Assembly (NCBI GenBank): GCA_029252195.1
Contig: JAQXBV010000029.1
Span: 1 to 45,492, forward strand
Length of the DNA stretch: 45,492 nt
Direction of reading: 5' to 3'
Source of the DNA: Yoonia sp.
Lineage (GTDB): Bacteria > Pseudomonadota > Alphaproteobacteria > Rhodobacterales > Rhodobacteraceae
Made by a program: the position numbers and the translations under genes. Position 1 is the first letter of the stretch, and every line of letters starts with the position of its first letter. Shown here piece after piece: positions 44,511 to 45,492 of the stretch. The notes below the pieces were generated by a model. It had not been told where the DNA came from and did not search any database. It saw only the letters and a program-made list of their open reading frames with translations.

Positions 44511-45185
44511 GTGTTTCAAAAACTCGCAACAACCTTGGGCGAAATCGTCCGCAGCGCGCGTCCCGATTTTGGCCCTGTGCTCGTTTCTCCAGAGGAAAGA
44601 GCGCTGGCGCTCGCGCATTTACGCTATCATGACCACGGCATTCTGCGGGGCCGCTGGACCAATATGGCAGAGATTGCTCCGGGTGTGTGGCGGTCGAACC
44701 AACCTGACCCCGACCGCATTGCCCGCTATGCGCAGATGGGGATTAAAACGATCCTGAATTTGCGCGGTCAGGCCCAGCAAAGCCACTATCTGCTCGAAAA
44801 AGAGGCTTGCGACGCGCATGGCATCGCGCTTGTGAACATGAAATTCAGCGCCCGCGTGGCCGCGCCAAAAGAGCTTTATCTCGCGCTTCTGGATCAGTTC
44901 GACGCGATCACGCCGCCGCTATTGATTCACTGCAAGTCTGGCGCAGACCGCACGGGGCTGGCTGCGGCCTTTTACCTGCTGCATGTTGAAAACGTCCCCA
45001 TCGCACAGGCCCGTGCGCAACTGGCCCTCAAATATGTGCATCTGCGCTGGCTAAAGACGGGCATCCTCGACGATATCTTGGAGGCCTATGCGGCTGATCT
45101 TGACAAGCGAGGCCCCATCCCGCTGCGCACTTGGATCGAGCACGATTATGACAGCGCGGCCATCACGGCAAATTTTCGCAAGTAG
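44511..45185 (+). CDS. Tyrosine/dual-specificity phosphatase-like protein
   Basis: A 224-residue cysteine phosphatase of the atypical dual-specificity type. It has the P-loop HCKSGADRTG (Cys141, Arg147), WRSNQPDPDRIARYAQMGIK, and ILNLRGQAQQ, all typical of bacterial DSP/lipid-A-modifying phosphatases (PF22785-like). The start is GTG at 44511 with AAAGG upstream; TTG at 44478 is possible. Its neighbour is waaA on the opposite strand, so a role in lipid A or signal phosphate removal is thinkable but unproven. Confidence 0.85.
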   Translation: MFQKLATTLGEIVRSARPDFGPVLVSPEERALALAHLRYHDHGILRGRWTNMAEIAPGVWRSNQPDPDRIARYAQMGIKTILNLRGQAQQSHYLLEKEACDAHGIALVNMKFSARVAAPKELYLALLDQFDAITPPLLIHCKSGADRTGLAAAFYLLHVENVPIAQARAQLALKYVHLRWLKTGILDDILEAYAADLDKRGPIPLRTWIEHDYDSAAITANFRK

Positions 45186-45240
45186 CACCGATGGGCAGCC
45201 GCGTGATTGTTTGATGTTATCCCTACTTTTCGTCAGGCAT

Positions 45241-45371
45241 TGACCTGTCCAAAAGTAACTAAAGTGTTAAAAACACATTGATACTCAAATGTCGCGCACC
45301 TAACGTCTCCTCTTGTAAATCGCTGCTGCCCCTTACATTTGCCCCTCTGTCATCTGGTGGGGCTTTTGTTT
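45241..45371 (+). ncRNA. Candidate small RNA ending at a terminator
   Basis: The stretch after the phosphatase holds TTGACC (45241) as a possible -35, CTCCTC (45307-45312), a potential anti-Shine-Dalgarno word, and a clear terminator at 45341. Together these fit a small RNA of about 100 nt, but the -10 is poor. It may also be the 3' UTR of the phosphatase. Otherwise 45186-45383 shows no gene. Confidence 0.25.
45341..45371 (+). terminator. Terminator before the right-edge gene
   Basis: GCCCC (45341-45345) pairs with GGGGC (45359-45363), followed by TTTTGTTTG on the plus strand. Its direction fits the phosphatase or a small RNA, not the minus-strand gene that ends at 45384. Confidence 0.75.
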
Positions 45372-45383
45372 GTTATACCGCTG

Positions 45384-45492
45384 CTACTCCAAAATCCGAA
45401 AGTTCTCGTGGGTTATGACGCGGAAGTTGTCTGACACCTTGTCGCGGAATTTGGCCCATTCATGCGGGATGGTTTCGCGCATGAATGCGTGG
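45384..45492 (-). CDS. C-terminal end of an unidentified minus-strand gene
   Basis: The minus-strand frame entering from the right edge reads HAFMRETIPHEWAKFRDKVS, then a segment containing NFRVITHENF, and ends ILE with TAG at 45384-45386. Only about 36 codons are visible. I do not recognise the family. The coding character is supported by its open frame and by ending in the gap behind a terminator. Confidence 0.5.
   Translation of the reverse strand, partial: HAFMRETIPHEWAKFRDKVSDNFRVITHENFRILE

Noticed and set aside
1-45492. CRISPR arrays, phage genes, toxin-antitoxin or restriction systems
   Set aside because: No spaced direct repeats, integrase, capsid, methylase or nuclease families were seen; the RHH-like gene has no toxin partner.

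Overview
The window looks like chromosomal DNA of a Rhodobacterales (Roseobacter-group Rhodobacteraceae) alphaproteobacterium. The grounds are its moderately high G+C, the protein families (MaeB malic enzyme–Pta fusion, PrpE, DmdB/DmdC-like acyl-CoA enzymes, SPOR protein, NYN-domain protein) and dense genes with 1-8 bp overlaps. It is mostly core metabolism with two small scars of mobile DNA. No phage, CRISPR, toxin or secretion island is present.

Layout. 1-119: end of an IS3-family element. 124-5381: glyA, nadK, prpE with a small membrane protein, then a 480-bp gap holding two candidate small ORFs and a strong terminator. 5456-8948: maeB and a divergent VOC-cupin-cupin gene around a perfect 20-bp palindrome. 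9002-13510: a nucleoside salvage operon (cdd-deoA-deoB-add-upp) with a TGACC-N4-GGTCA dyad in front. 13599-16222: a secreted SPOR-domain gene broken by an in-frame TAG, then a degenerate M48-like membrane protein. 16283-19517: a DmdB-like acyl-CoA ligase, an EamA transporter and a sulfotransferase.

19610-29000, all on the minus strand, is the metabolic centre: a beta-oxidation block of FadB-type enzyme, two tandem NTF2-like small proteins, thiolase, GST, a small RHH-like protein, an acyl-CoA dehydrogenase of the DmdC type and a MerR regulator with a complex ACGT-rich operator, followed by a second MerR paralogue and a putative manganese transporter. 29098-31371: two thioesterases and a MATE transporter, overlapping. 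31388-33095: DUF952-pyrD-arsC operon. 33242-34799: a 5'-nucleotidase with a frameshift in a GC dinucleotide run. 34860-37673: NYN protein, alpha/beta hydrolase, YedK/HMCES and a secreted cupredoxin-like protein.

37835-39218: decayed IS66 and IS1182 fragments next to tRNA-Gly(TCC) and a degenerate second copy of that tRNA. 39287-45185: an exporter-type ABC transporter, a long-chain acyl-CoA synthetase, waaA (Kdo transferase) and a divergent tyrosine phosphatase. The right edge holds a terminator, a possible sRNA and the C-terminal end of an unidentified minus-strand gene.

Functionally, acyl-CoA and propionyl-CoA activation (three ligases), beta-oxidation, malic enzyme, and nucleoside and pyrimidine salvage/synthesis dominate. 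The most unusual observations are two apparently recent gene-disrupting mutations (amber, GC-run frameshift), a hairpin repeat placed identically behind two unlinked genes, several clean operator-like palindromes, and a terminator-backed pair of tiny ORFs with a perfect Shine-Dalgarno sequence. I found no convincing new multi-gene system; the closest is the beta-oxidation operon with its two unexplained NTF2-like genes.
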